Positions 8,138-17,417 of a stretch of 32,359 nt of DNA are shown here, piece after piece. The notes under the pieces are model-generated. The model saw only the letters and a list, made by a program, of their open reading frames with translations. It searched no databases and was not told where the DNA came from. The position numbers and the translations under genes were made by a program. The DNA is from a virus: the IMG/VR virus record IMGVR_UViG_3300042691_004972, positions 1 to 32,359 of that record. One strand, written 5' to 3'. Position 1 is the first letter of the stretch, and each line of letters starts with the position of its first letter.

Positions 8138-9644
<1,507 letters not shown>

Positions 9645-9648
<4 letters not shown>

Positions 9649-10004
9649 CGAGTGACCTCTGGATCAACAATGATTGTGCCCTCGACAAGTCTTGTGACTA
9701 CTGAGGCAGGGCTTACCATCTCAAGGTCATAGACATAAGGGCCAGCAGTTATAGCAGCGGTCTGCACTGCTGTTGCCTCAATCAAAATTGAACCAGCGGT
9801 TCCACCCAAAGTAATGCCTGTGCCAGAAGTCAAAGATAGAACTGGCGTTGTTGCATCGTAGCTATCTCTCATCTGCATCCGAGCTGTCCAGTTAGTCAAG
9901 TTGACAGGCGTGGTGACAGTCCCAGCGGTTGTGTTCCAAACAAGGTTGTAGTCAAACGATGCACCTTGGTACATAGTCAGGTTTAGGGTTGCTGGTGCTT
10001 GCAT
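9645..10004 (-). CDS. Ig-like / BppU-type beta-sandwich protein
   Basis: 119 residues. It opens [20 protein letters not shown], with a later [13 protein letters not shown] and a terminal [10 protein letters not shown]...[15 protein letters not shown]. This resembles the N-terminal beta-sandwich of BppU-type baseplate proteins and their phage relatives, which attach fibres to the virion. Its stop overlaps the start of the collagen-like gene by 4 bp, so the two are probably made together and may form one appendage: this protein as anchor, the collagen-like trimer as shaft. Its start is adjacent to the portal stop. Confidence 0.6.
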
Positions 10005-11347
10005 TACTCGGCTCCGTAAACTGCTTCAGGGTTGTTAGGGTCAATCTGTGCAATCGGTTGCAGTTGTGTGCTTGGTAGTCCGGTGTGGCTAATCGCTCCT
10101 AGACCGACAGCAGCAAGAGCCTCAGATGGCGTAAAGCCAGAGATGACCAACTGCTGTACCATCTTGACACGCTTCTCAAGTGTGATGACTTCGGTGTCTG
10201 CGAGCGCAATGTTGGCTAGTGGCACTCGGTACTGGTCGCCCTGCTCGACTGGCTCCATGTCCTCAAGTCTGCGGATGTCGTTTGTCGAGTAGAAACCTGC
10301 CTGAGTACCTACTGAGTAAGACTGGATGCGAGCTGCTAGGTCAGCCCTTAGTAGGTCATTGAACTGGAACTTGATGAAAGCATCGCCAGGTAGTAGCCGA
10401 GAGAAAGCTGCCTCAACCTTTTCTGCCAGCGGTCTTAGGGTCATAGACACAAACTGCAAGTTGTTCTGTTCAACAGATGCGTAGCTTGCTGTGCCTGGTA
10501 CACCTAGTAGGTGAAGTGGCACATTGAAAGCTCTAGCGATTTCTTCAACAGCAAACTTGCGTGACTCTAGGGCTTGGCTCTTTTCAGGATCAGTCTGAGT
10601 TGCAACAAACTTAGCTCCACCAGATAGGACACCTGTGCGGTGCGCTCTGCGTGTGCCGTTGCGGTGTCTTGCATCAAAGCCATCGGCAAGTTGTTTTGCT
10701 TGCTCTGCGGTTAGGTTGCCAGGGAACTCGATGACACCAGCGGCTGATGCACCTGTGCCAAAGAATCTAGCTGCGTAATCGCTTAGGGCAATGTTTAGTC
10801 CTAGCGACTGCTTTAGAGTTTCGACTCTGCTTAGGCCCTTTAGCTCGCCTGGCAAGATTAGGTCAACGATGTGAATGACCTCATCGCTAGTAAGCATTCG
10901 GCCTTCGCCTTGCACCTTGTAAACTTTGCGACCAATTTTGGAACGCTCAACATCTACCTTCTCAGGGTCAAGGTTGACTAGGTTTACAACCTGACCTTGT
11001 GAATCTCTAAAGACACGAGTGTAAGAATTGCCATGCACCAACAACGCTGAAAAGACCTGCTGAAAGAAAGCAGCCCTTGTGCTTAGGTCTACATCTGGTT
11101 GGTCTAACCAAACTGGTCGGGGGTTCAGAGGTCGGCGAGTAGCACCAATCCTTAGATAAGCCCCACATGGCAAAGTTGAGATGGTGTCAGAGATAAGGCT
11201 GACAGCCGAAAAGAATGCAACAATCTCAAACGATTTCTTTGTGGTGACATTGACACCTGACTCGGACTGTAAGCCCCAAGGCTCACCTGCACCCCAGACA
11301 GTCTGAAAGCTAACAGCTCTCTGCTCACCAAACAAATTACCCAGCAT
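10004..11347 (-). CDS. Portal protein (HK97 family)
   Basis: 447 residues, the dodecameric ring at the capsid vertex through which DNA is packaged. Family features in order: the N-terminal clip and wing region with FFSAVSLISDTISTLP, then LDQPDVDLSTRAAFFQQV, LLVHGNSYTRVFRD, LDPEKVDVER, DEVIHIVD, and a C-terminal part with EIARAFNVPLHLLGVPG (residues about 270-287) and NDIRRLEDMEPVEQGDQY. Length fits the family. ATG at 11347 overlaps the TAA of the tiny membrane protein upstream (TAATG). Confidence 0.92.
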   Translation of the reverse strand: MLGNLFGEQRAVSFQTVWGAGEPWGLQSESGVNVTTKKSFEIVAFFSAVSLISDTISTLPCGAYLRIGATRRPLNPRPVWLDQPDVDLSTRAAFFQQVFSALLVHGNSYTRVFRDSQGQVVNLVNLDPEKVDVERSKIGRKVYKVQGEGRMLTSDEVIHIVDLILPGELKGLSRVETLKQSLGLNIALSDYAARFFGTGASAAGVIEFPGNLTAEQAKQLADGFDARHRNGTRRAHRTGVLSGGAKFVATQTDPEKSQALESRKFAVEEIARAFNVPLHLLGVPGTASYASVEQNNLQFVSMTLRPLAEKVEAAFSRLLPGDAFIKFQFNDLLRADLAARIQSYSVGTQAGFYSTNDIRRLEDMEPVEQGDQYRVPLANIALADTEVITLEKRVKMVQQLVISGFTPSEALAAVGLGAISHTGLPSTQLQPIAQIDPNNPEAVYGAE

Positions 11348-11484
11348 TACTTACCTCGCTCAATAGCTATACCAAAAGTGAGGATGCCAGCACCGAGCAG
11401 AATCAACCCTGCCGGTGGATAAATAAGACCTGCACCTACTGAGATTGTCAGGATGCCAACTGCTTGGAGAATTGTCGCTGTCAT
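11347..11484 (-). CDS. Very small hydrophobic protein between terminase and portal
   Basis: 45 residues from ATG at 11484 to a TAA that overlaps the portal start. Nearly the whole chain is hydrophobic: ILQAVGILTISVGAGLIY (about 5-22), Pro-Pro-Ala turn, then GLILLGAGILTFGIAI (about 26-41), ending ERGK. Two membrane segments forming a hairpin are likely. Tiny membrane proteins at this place are seen in other actinophages; the function is not known. Coding is supported by the tight overlap and the otherwise unexplained gap. Confidence 0.7.
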   Translation of the reverse strand: MTATILQAVGILTISVGAGLIYPPAGLILLGAGILTFGIAIERGK

Positions 11485-11491
11485 TACCAAC

Positions 11492-13030
11492 CTAAATAAA
11501 GAATTGCGGAGTTAGTTCCTCAGCCTCTACTCTACCAACAGTCGCCCTATCAAAGGCTATGACGGCTGCAACAGCAGCGTCAATCTTGCGTGGTGATCCA
11601 CGATGCTCTTTGACAATGCGTGGGCCAATGCGGTCAGTCTTGATAACAGCGTTGCTTAGGTGTCGGGCTAGGGTTGGGTTATTGTCATGGGTTAGGTTGC
11701 CCTCTGTGACGGCTGTATAAAGCTTAGAACAGGCTGGAACCATGCGAGATGGTGAGCTTGAGTTGTATTCGACTACTGGCAAGCCAAGGTCTTGCATGGC
11801 TTCCATTGTGCGTTGCCATCTAAAGGGGTCACAGGCAATTTCTCTTACATTGTAGCTCTGGCAAAATTGGATGATTTCATCTTCAACCTCTTGGGTGCTG
11901 ACACGCCAATCATCGGTGTCCTCTGGTTTCTTCTCCCAGACTCTGATTAGCCCGATGTGTGGCAAGGTGTCATCGGTTGGGATTGTGCAATAAGTCAGGG
12001 CTGTGCAGTCGCCATTGAACGAGCCGTCAAACCCGACAATGACAGGTCGCTCAGGGTCAAGGTTTATGTCTGCGCCTAGCTGTTCCCACTTGCCAGTCGG
12101 TAGCCAAGCATTCATCGAGCTAACCCATTGGTTCAATCTCTTAGTTCTAAACTCTGGCTCTGGTGTTCTAAGTACGGCTGAGGCAAAGTCATCCTTGGCA
12201 ACTAGATCATCAAAGCCAGGATTAGCTGCTTGCCAAGTTGTTTCTAATCTGTGATCTGCCTCAGGGTCAGCTTCCCACCAAGCCATGAAGTAAGTTGGGT
12301 CATCTATCTCGCCTGTTGCTACTCTCTTGCCATACTGATACAGGTTGTAGGCGATAGAGTCTTGCCCTGTCATGTCCGTCTTTTGACCGGCAGTTGTAAT
12401 GGCAATTAGTTGGCCAAGCTTGCCTCGGTTTCCCATAGCGAGCGAGAACACATCAAATAGAGTTCGGTCTTTGTGGGCATGGGCTTCGTCAAAAATAATT
12501 CGTGTCGGGTTCAAACCCTCTTTGCTGTAACTCTCGGCCGACACTACTCGGTAAACAGACTTGCTGGAATTGACATAGATAGCATCTCGATACAAGGTGC
12601 AAAGTTCGGATAGCTCAGAGGTTTCGACCATTCGCTTTGCCTCACCAAATACGATGCGAGCCTGTTCCTTTTCGGCTGCAACTGAGTAAACCTCACCGCC
12701 CTCGATGCCCTCAGCAATAAGGGAATAAAGACCAAAGGCAGCTGAGCTTAGGGCTGACTTTCCATTCTTTCGGGGCATACCAATTAGAGCAGTTCTAAAC
12801 TGCAAACCGCCGTCTGCATCTCTAGCGTAAACAGCTCGAATCAACTCTCGTTGCCAAGATCTAAGGGCTAGGGGTTGCCCAGCTTTACCAGCAATGCCAT
12901 CTTTACCAATAGATCCAAAGGCCTCGGCAAACTCAATAGCGTATTCGCCATCACCTCTAGCAATGGCCTCATCAGATACAGGGGTTAGCCAGCGTGGGGG
13001 CCAACTACTGTCTGGCTTCTCGCTTGGCAA
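11492..13030 (-). CDS. Terminase large subunit
   Basis: 512 residues, the ATP-driven packaging motor and nuclease. Walker A is GMPRKNGKS at residues 84-92, following the adenine-binding SWQRELIRAV. Walker B is RIIFDEAHAH at about 177-186, with the coupling motif AITTAG near 214. The C-terminal nuclease domain has VIVGFDGSFNGDCTAL near 330, IACDPFRWQRTME, and a final Asp-rich region (RKIDAAVAAVIAFDRA). It starts with TTG at 13030, overlapping the small terminase stop by 26 nt. The length and motif spacing fit HK97-type cos phages. Confidence 0.92.
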   Translation of the reverse strand: MPSEKPDSSWPPRWLTPVSDEAIARGDGEYAIEFAEAFGSIGKDGIAGKAGQPLALRSWQRELIRAVYARDADGGLQFRTALIGMPRKNGKSALSSAAFGLYSLIAEGIEGGEVYSVAAEKEQARIVFGEAKRMVETSELSELCTLYRDAIYVNSSKSVYRVVSAESYSKEGLNPTRIIFDEAHAHKDRTLFDVFSLAMGNRGKLGQLIAITTAGQKTDMTGQDSIAYNLYQYGKRVATGEIDDPTYFMAWWEADPEADHRLETTWQAANPGFDDLVAKDDFASAVLRTPEPEFRTKRLNQWVSSMNAWLPTGKWEQLGADINLDPERPVIVGFDGSFNGDCTALTYCTIPTDDTLPHIGLIRVWEKKPEDTDDWRVSTQEVEDEIIQFCQSYNVREIACDPFRWQRTMEAMQDLGLPVVEYNSSSPSRMVPACSKLYTAVTEGNLTHDNNPTLARHLSNAVIKTDRIGPRIVKEHRGSPRKIDAAVAAVIAFDRATVGRVEAEELTPQFFI

Positions 13031-13445
13031 TGATTTCCTCTAGCTTGGTTTTGGTCTTGGCAGATACTAGGCCAAGGCGTGTCCTGTCGGCAGGGCTGAA
13101 ACCTAGCAAGCTGAGTCCAGCAACAATCGCCTTTTCTACCTCGTTGGCTTGTCTGTACCAGGTCGGGTCTGTTGGGTCTTGCTCAATCTGTTTCTTGATT
13201 AGCTCTCGCCGGTCAAGTTGCTCACAGACCAACTGCACAAGTTGCGTGTCAGTCTTGATGCTGATCCACAACTCACCGGCTCCAAAGATTGAGTCCCAAA
13301 ACTTTTTGCCTACTTCGCCAAGCTCAACTGGTGGCTCGATGTAGCCGTATTCGAGTGGGGCAATAGCGTCATTTGTGCGTATTGCTCGCTTGCCAGGATT
13401 GCCTTGAATCATCTTTAGCTCGGCTGGCTTTGGTGGGTTTGGCAT
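13005..13445 (-). CDS. Terminase small subunit (P27 family)
   Basis: 146 residues, the DNA-recognition subunit of the packaging machine. The N-terminus MPNPPKPAELKMIQGNPGKR is the hallmark of the P27 family; the GNPGKR motif is at residues 15-20. Helical segments follow (KKFWDSIFGAGELWI; LVQLVCEQLDRREL), and the C-terminal LLGFSPADRTRLGL is also family-typical. It overlaps the large subunit gene. The non-coding 136 nt upstream is the best place for its binding site. Confidence 0.9.
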   Translation of the reverse strand: MPNPPKPAELKMIQGNPGKRAIRTNDAIAPLEYGYIEPPVELGEVGKKFWDSIFGAGELWISIKTDTQLVQLVCEQLDRRELIKKQIEQDPTDPTWYRQANEVEKAIVAGLSLLGFSPADRTRLGLVSAKTKTKLEEIIAKREARQ

Positions 13446-13581
13446 AGGTCTAGCTTACCCCCAAGCTTTTGAACTGCGGAGATGCACAAAAGCATTTGGT
13501 CGGGGTGATACATCCCTGTCATCACTGGCTTTGCGACCCACCCCCATACAAGGCCACGAGGGGGTCGCACAGGGCATAACT
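13446..13581. other. Non-coding region between HNH and terminase: possible cos site
   Basis: No supported gene occupies these 136 nt. It holds a 7-bp inverted repeat, GCGACCC at 13533-13539 and GGGTCGC at 13562-13568, with C-runs and G-runs inside it that allow alternative pairing, and a weaker GTGAT/ATCAC dyad near 13515-13535. HK97-type phages often have cos next to the small terminase gene and an HNH endonuclease gene nearby, as here. The exact cut site cannot be read from sequence. Confidence 0.4.
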
Positions 13582-13920
13582 CTAGGCAAGTGGCTTGTTT
13601 CCTCTCCGAGAGTTGCAGGACCTGTGTGCGGCTGCTAAAGGCGAATCAGGATCACCAGCGATTATGTGGTCAGCGGTAAAGGGGTCATTAGGTCTTGCTG
13701 GTTCTTTACATAAATGACAAAACAGAGCTGTTTCTCTTATTATCTTTGCTTTCTTGCGGTATTGGGCATCGTATAGGTTAGGTCGTCTTGACTTCATCTC
13801 TTGCAACCTAAGGTTCTCTAAGGTTTGCCATTCAGCTTGATGTTTGTCACATCTGCTCAAGCCCTTGGTGAGCTGGCCACATACTAGGCAAGGCTTAGGG
13901 AACCTCAATCCTTGCCCCAA
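13582..13920 (-). CDS. HNH endonuclease, terminase-associated
   Basis: 112 residues from TTG at 13920; a second TTG at 13908, overlapping the FmdB-like gene's TGA, is equally possible. An N-terminal zinc knuckle PCLVCGQ pairs with later Cys-Asp-Lys-His. The HNH core is near residues 75-105: FCHLCKEPA, then the catalytic DHII in FTADHIIAG, and AHRSCNSRRGNK. In HK97-like phages such small HNH proteins work with terminase to cut cos. The position two genes upstream of terminase supports this role here. Confidence 0.85.
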   Translation of the reverse strand: MGQGLRFPKPCLVCGQLTKGLSRCDKHQAEWQTLENLRLQEMKSRRPNLYDAQYRKKAKIIRETALFCHLCKEPARPNDPFTADHIIAGDPDSPLAAAHRSCNSRRGNKPLA

Positions 13921-14078
13921 CCTTTTCCCTTAAATGTAATTGCTGGAGCTGAGTCGTAGCTCCTGGTCATCTCCCTGGCACAGTGGGCACAGATAGGTGT
14001 CTGCTCATCATCGGAGATAGACCTGATGATTGTTATTGTGCTCTGGCAGTCTTGGCATTTGTAGTCGTAGGCTGGCAT
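13905..14078 (-). CDS. FmdB-type zinc-ribbon protein
   Basis: 57 residues. It starts MPAYDYKCQDC and has two Cys pairs, C8/C11 and C30/C33, that form a zinc ribbon. The end, FKGKGWGKD, matches the conserved C-terminus of FmdB-family small proteins (general form MPxYxYxCxxC ... FxGxGW). In bacteria the family is described as putative regulators. In phages the role is unknown. The last 16 nt overlap the HNH gene. Confidence 0.82.
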   Translation of the reverse strand: MPAYDYKCQDCQSTITIIRSISDDEQTPICAHCAREMTRSYDSAPAITFKGKGWGKD

Positions 14079-14099
14079 CTTTATCTTTCGTCTGGCAAC

Positions 14100-14828
14100 T
14101 TAGAGATTACTAAAGTCAAAGGCTGACTGACTGGCTCGCTTGGCAATAAGCTCACAATACTTTTCCTCTAGCTCAACACCAATGACTCGTCTGCCTAGAT
14201 TGCGAGCAGCAATAAGTGTTGCACCTGATCCTGCGAATGGGTCAGCTACTGTGCCAAGGGTCTTATCTAGCAATCTCTCCATAAGCCCGACAGGCTTTGG
14301 TGTTGGATGATTGGGTCTGTCTGCATCATTGCTCATAAGCATTTGAGCTTTGATAATGCTGGCCTCTCTAATTCCGGTCCAGCCATCCTTGCCTAAGCAA
14401 TAGATTTCTTCGTGAGCTGTGCCAAAGGGAATTGCTAAGTCACCCATGAACCCGCAAGGTGTCTTGTCCCAAACAAGTGTCTGTCTTGTCTTTTGTGGCT
14501 TTGCAACTTTCCAAGTACCAAACACTAGAGCAACCTTGGTATCGCCCCAAAGTTCTAAGGCGGAATCTCTAAGGTTTGTGTTGTCATCACCCTTGATTGA
14601 GTCATGCCATTCAGTTCTGGTTCCTCGGTCCATGTTCGACTTATAAGCCTGACCATAAGGAGGGTCAGTCACTAACACATCAGCATCAAGCCAGTCTGTT
14701 ATCTCTAGGCAATCGCCATGATAAAGAGTTATTAGGTCATCTTGGTAATAGGGTTTCATCTCTCTCTTTTCCCTTCTGGCATCTATGCGTTGCAGTGCAT
14801 CTAAGAAACCCTGCGTGTGCTGGTCCAT
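14100..14828 (-). CDS. DNA adenine/cytosine-N4 methyltransferase (beta class)
   Basis: 242 residues; the inner Met24 (MKPYYQDDLITLYHGDC) is an alternative start with a GAGAG ribosome site and is where similar phage enzymes often begin. The catalytic motif IV is TDPPYGQ at 54-60, followed by the SAM-binding motif I DPFAGSGATLIAA near 200; this order marks the beta class. The target-recognition region lies between them. It probably modifies the phage DNA against host restriction. No cognate restriction enzyme is visible, so it is an orphan. DPPY enzymes modify adenine N6 or cytosine N4; the base cannot be fixed from this. Confidence 0.88.
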   Translation of the reverse strand: MDQHTQGFLDALQRIDARREKREMKPYYQDDLITLYHGDCLEITDWLDADVLVTDPPYGQAYKSNMDRGTRTEWHDSIKGDDNTNLRDSALELWGDTKVALVFGTWKVAKPQKTRQTLVWDKTPCGFMGDLAIPFGTAHEEIYCLGKDGWTGIREASIIKAQMLMSNDADRPNHPTPKPVGLMERLLDKTLGTVADPFAGSGATLIAARNLGRRVIGVELEEKYCELIAKRASQSAFDFSNL

Positions 14829-15988
14829 TAGAGTTTGTAAACAGTGCCGGTGAAGTGGACATCACGCTCTAGCTCAAAGCAGACGATGCCTGTTGTGCTT
14901 TCGCTTCCTGCCTTCAAGCGGAACCAATCAGAGCCGTTGTCGCTGGTCGAAGCTTGTATCCAATACCTTGACCCACCATTGCTTGCTGGTGCTAGTTCCT
15001 CAACCCTGACATGGTGGAAGTGACCCGACACAAATGTGGTAAAGCCTGAGATTGGACCTTGGGAGTAGGTCTGCTTGATAAGCCAGTCAGGCACCATGTT
15101 AGGTCGAGCAGCTTGGTGTCCATGAGCCAAGGCAACAATGTGGAACTGGTCATCAAAGACATCGAAGGCTAGTGATTCATCAAAGGGGTCTGGTATCAAG
15201 TAATTGACATCCATGCCCAGCTCGGTGCTTAGTCTGCGTAGCTGTTGCAAGATAACCACGCCCCAATCGTCGACACCTGGCTTACCGACAACTTGACCAT
15301 TGACTCTGAGCTGGCAGTGATTCGAGCCAACTGAGGCATAGGTGACAGGTGCGTACTTGTGAGCCAGCTTGATTAGATCCCAAAGCAACGCTGCTGCCAT
15401 GTCAACCTGTTGCATCGGGCTTAGGTCGTTTGACTCTAGCTGAGCCATGTTTGCCTTGTTTGATACCGACTCAATCATGTCCCCTGCATCAAGGATGATG
15501 ACCTTTTCGTATTTGCCTTGCTTTAGCTTCTGCTCAATTCGCTGATAGCTAGCAAAGACTCGGGCAATCAAGTCCTGAGTGTTGCCTCTGCTACCTACTT
15601 TGCCTACCTGGTAATCGGCTGGGACAATGACAAATGCCTTGCCCTCTTTTGTATCTCTGGCAACTTTGCTAACTGACTTTTTAGCCTGTGCGTAAAGTGT
15701 CGGCAGGTCAACATCTAGTTGTGCCTTGGTGCGAAAGTTAAACCGCCAGCTAACCAGCCAGTCCCCACCCTCTCGCTGTTGCCAGCGTGAAGTTCTAACA
15801 GGACCATAGATCTCTACTCTCTCAGGGTCAAAGCCTTGGTCTATTAGAAACTGAGTGAAGTCTGGCTGGTTGCCGGTGGTTGGTGGTGTTGTGGCTTGAC
15901 CGATAGTGCCATCAAACTCCACCGCTGGTCGCCAATCCTTTGGGGCCGTAATCCTTGGGGTTGGCTCTAAGTTTTCTAGCATGAGCAT
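14828..15988 (-). CDS. Metallophosphoesterase (calcineurin-like)
   Basis: 386 residues. A two-metal phosphoesterase core is spread over the second two-thirds: VIVPADYQVGK (about 135-145, Asp ligand), LDAGDMIESVS (GD motif, about 180), ASVGSNHCQLR (GNH-like, about 235), ALAHGHQAARP (GH, about 300) and VSGHFHHVRV (GHxH, about 330). The first 115 residues, with a PEGWR-like basic region, are a separate leader. Members of this type are widespread in actinophages beside replication genes and may act on DNA ends or nucleotides; SbcD-like nuclease activity is possible but not shown. It overlaps the HTH gene upstream by 13 nt. Confidence 0.82.
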   Translation of the reverse strand: MLMLENLEPTPRITAPKDWRPAVEFDGTIGQATTPPTTGNQPDFTQFLIDQGFDPERVEIYGPVRTSRWQQREGGDWLVSWRFNFRTKAQLDVDLPTLYAQAKKSVSKVARDTKEGKAFVIVPADYQVGKVGSRGNTQDLIARVFASYQRIEQKLKQGKYEKVIILDAGDMIESVSNKANMAQLESNDLSPMQQVDMAAALLWDLIKLAHKYAPVTYASVGSNHCQLRVNGQVVGKPGVDDWGVVILQQLRRLSTELGMDVNYLIPDPFDESLAFDVFDDQFHIVALAHGHQAARPNMVPDWLIKQTYSQGPISGFTTFVSGHFHHVRVEELAPASNGGSRYWIQASTSDNGSDWFRLKAGSESTTGIVCFELERDVHFTGTVYKL

Positions 15989-16191
15989 CTTCCTAGTCTG
16001 TGCTTCCTCATTGGGCTTTCGCTAATGACAATGCCACGCTCGTTTAGTGTGTTGGTGAGTGTAAGTGTTGCCCACGCTGGGTCAGCTAAAGCCTTGAGCA
16101 GAATCTCACGATCCTTAGCATCAAGACTCTCAAGCAAAGCTCTCACCTTGCATGAGCGTTTGTTGACTGGTGGTGTTAGCCCTTCTAGCAT
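15976..16191 (-). CDS. Helix-turn-helix protein
   Basis: 71 residues with a good AGAAGGGA ribosome site before the ATG at 16191. It has the layout of a small HTH domain: LLESLDAKDREILLKALAD, then WATLTLTNTLNERGIVISES as the turn and recognition helix region, and a basic end, MRKHRLGRCSC. The terminal HR-x-G-x-C-x-C signature recurs in short actinophage proteins next to metallophosphoesterase genes. It probably binds DNA; whether it is a regulator is unknown. Confidence 0.7.
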   Translation of the reverse strand: MLEGLTPPVNKRSCKVRALLESLDAKDREILLKALADPAWATLTLTNTLNERGIVISESPMRKHRLGRCSC

Positions 16192-16203
16192 CTTGTTCCC
16201 TTC

Positions 16204-16329
16204 TTACTTTTGCCCTCTTGAGATGTAAGCCCTGACAAGTCTGCCAGAGTAATACTCGATAAGGTACTTGTACCAGCGTAGCTGGAGTTTCCAGTTTGTC
16301 TTGTGTCTAACCTTTCGGTGTTTCGCCAC
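16204..16329 (-). CDS. Very small basic protein
   Basis: 41 residues from GTG at 16329 to TAA at 16204, overlapping the end of the upstream gene by 23 nt. The chain is strongly basic and aromatic: MAKHRKVRHKTNWKLQLRWY, then KYLIEYYSGRLVRAYISRGQK. The amphipathic pattern and the tight packing suggest a real gene filling a gap of more than 100 nt. I know no family. The ribosome site is weak (GGTGG). Confidence 0.48.
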   Translation of the reverse strand: MAKHRKVRHKTNWKLQLRWYKYLIEYYSGRLVRAYISRGQK

Positions 16330-16546
16330 TGTATTCCACCGCCTCAAGTATCTCCACAAATCTCTCAATGGTGTCAATGTCAGCGTTGGTGCTTAGGACT
16401 GCATCGTTCTTTATCTCGTAGATAACTCGGTCAGCAAAGTGCTCAATGCCATCCCTGTGACCTTCTTGGTATCCGGCAGCAAAGCCTCGGTACCAGGTGT
16501 CAACAGCCTTACGCTGTAGCCACTCACGCCATGCGAGCCTAAACAT
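16307..16546 (-). CDS. Small helical protein, member of a repeated motif family
   Basis: 79 residues. The start MFRLAWREWLQRK is followed by WYRGFAAGYQEGHRDGIEHF, in which a glycine-spaced helix (G-x3-G-x3-G) leads into ADRVIYEIKNDA, and a second helix DTIERFVEILEAVE closes it. It resembles four ORFs just upstream in the repeated pattern G-x3-[E/G]-x-x-x-[I/V/F]. No catalytic residues are visible. Function unknown. Confidence 0.7.
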   Translation of the reverse strand: MFRLAWREWLQRKAVDTWYRGFAAGYQEGHRDGIEHFADRVIYEIKNDAVLSTNADIDTIERFVEILEAVEYSGETPKG

Positions 16547-16643
16547 CTTTTAGCGTTTCGTTTAGCTGGTTAGCCTGAATCTCAATGCCCTTGATTAGAT
16601 CTGCAAGCACTTCTAGCTCAATGCTCAAAAGCTCAAGCCTCAT
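16539..16643 (-). CDS. Possible 34-residue coiled-coil protein
   Basis: MRLELLSIELEVLADLIKGI, continuing EIQANQLNETLKDV, with leucine or isoleucine at heptad-like spacing. The ATG at 16643 is three bases from the preceding stop, and the TAG overlaps the next ATG by 8 nt. It fills a gap of about 100 nt that otherwise has no gene. Very short, so support comes only from context and a plausible helical composition. Confidence 0.42.
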   Translation of the reverse strand: MRLELLSIELEVLADLIKGIEIQANQLNETLKDV

Positions 16644-16645
16644 TT

Positions 16646-16831
16646 CTACTTCCTCCAATGAGCTGCCCATTGTATTCCTCCTAATTTCATTCTTTGGTCG
16701 AACTTGTAGCGGCCTTCTATTTCGTCAATAATGTCTTGCAAGGTTGCCTGTGGGTGATACTCGATGTATTCCAAGATGGCCTCACGCTCAATACGCTTGC
16801 CGTTTTCTGTGCCGTATTCGTACTCAGTCAT
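16646..16831 (-). CDS. Small helical protein with GxxxERxxI motif
   Basis: 61 residues from ATG at 16831; a TTG at 16855 would add eight residues but overlaps the upstream gene further. The motif is in GTENGKRIEREAILEYIEYH (G-x3-E-R-x2-I). It continues QATLQDIIDEIEGRYKFDQR and ends GIQWAAHWRK. The second half, with an alternation typical of a winged or helix-turn-helix fold, could bind DNA. No known family recognised. Confidence 0.62.
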   Translation of the reverse strand: MTEYEYGTENGKRIEREAILEYIEYHPQATLQDIIDEIEGRYKFDQRMKLGGIQWAAHWRK

Positions 16832-17021
16832 GAATCTTGTTTTCAATTCTGGCAATGATGTAGTCGAGTGCGTTTAGCCATTCCTCGCAACCATGACAGG
16901 TACATAGTGTCTGGTCTTTAGTTTCGGCTAGTAGCTGGATGATGTGGTTGCGCTCGTGTTGCATTCCATTCTTGAAAGCTTTGATGCTGTTGCTGGCAAT
17001 AATTTCCTGTAGGTCGTTCAT
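16824..17021 (-). CDS. Small helical protein with GxxxERxxI motif and Cys cluster
   Basis: 65 residues. The motif is in FKNGMQHERNHIIQLLAE. It is followed by TLCTCHGCEEW, three Cys and a His close enough for a metal site, and a last helix LNALDYIIARIENKI. The 4-nt overlap with the gene before it (ends 17018) shows coupled translation. Function unknown. Confidence 0.65.
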   Translation of the reverse strand: MNDLQEIIASNSIKAFKNGMQHERNHIIQLLAETKDQTLCTCHGCEEWLNALDYIIARIENKIHD

Positions 17022-17212
17022 GCCTCTACCTCTGGTCTTCTGTCTAGTGTTGCGATGTATCCCATAATCATGTGTCCGGTGGAGATGTCTAAGGTGCCGT
17101 CAAGTTGCATCGCTTCGATAAGCGACTCGACTGCCTTCTGCTCATCCCTGCGCCCCTTGATGTAAGCGGCGAGTTTATCTTGAGGAAGCTGTGATACTGC
17201 TATCTGGATCAA
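17018..17212 (-). CDS. Small helical protein with GxxxEQxxV motif
   Basis: 64 residues, apparently from TTG at 17212, overlapping the previous gene by 38 nt; a later start is possible. The motif is in AYIKGRRDEQKAVESLIEAM. The remainder, GTLDISTGHMIMGYIATLDR, is helical and Met-rich. Same small-protein array as its neighbours. Function unknown. Confidence 0.58.
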   Translation of the reverse strand: MIQIAVSQLPQDKLAAYIKGRRDEQKAVESLIEAMQLDGTLDISTGHMIMGYIATLDRRPEVEA

Positions 17213-17417
17213 CTTGCACCCCCTCGATTAGGTCAATGATGATTGAGATTGCTTTTGTTGGTTGTGGGTAAGCAGCGTTGATGAGTCTTAGGACTTCATC
17301 CTTCATCATCTTGCGCCCCATGTTGATTCCGTCAGCCTTGGCAATCCCAAAGTTGTATTGGTTCGGGTTGTAGTCCATGACTGCAAACTCGATTGGTTCG
17401 GGGTTATAGTTGCCCAT
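17175..17417 (-). CDS. Small protein with related GxxxxKxxV motif
   Basis: 80 residues from the ATG at 17417; an in-frame ATG five codons earlier (17432) is also available. A Pro/Asn/Tyr-rich N-terminus (GNYNPEPIEFAVMDYNPNQY) has two NP-containing stretches. It leads into GINMGRKMMKDEVLRLINAA, then a helix KAISIIIDLIEGVQ. It begins the run of small proteins with a shared helical motif. Function unknown. Confidence 0.62.
   Translation of the reverse strand: MGNYNPEPIEFAVMDYNPNQYNFGIAKADGINMGRKMMKDEVLRLINAAYPQPTKAISIIIDLIEGVQVDPDSSITASSR

Noticed and set aside
13460-13555. 30-codon ATG ORF in the gap before the small terminase gene
   Set aside because: It has no convincing ribosome site or protein-like composition and overlaps the candidate cos dyad.
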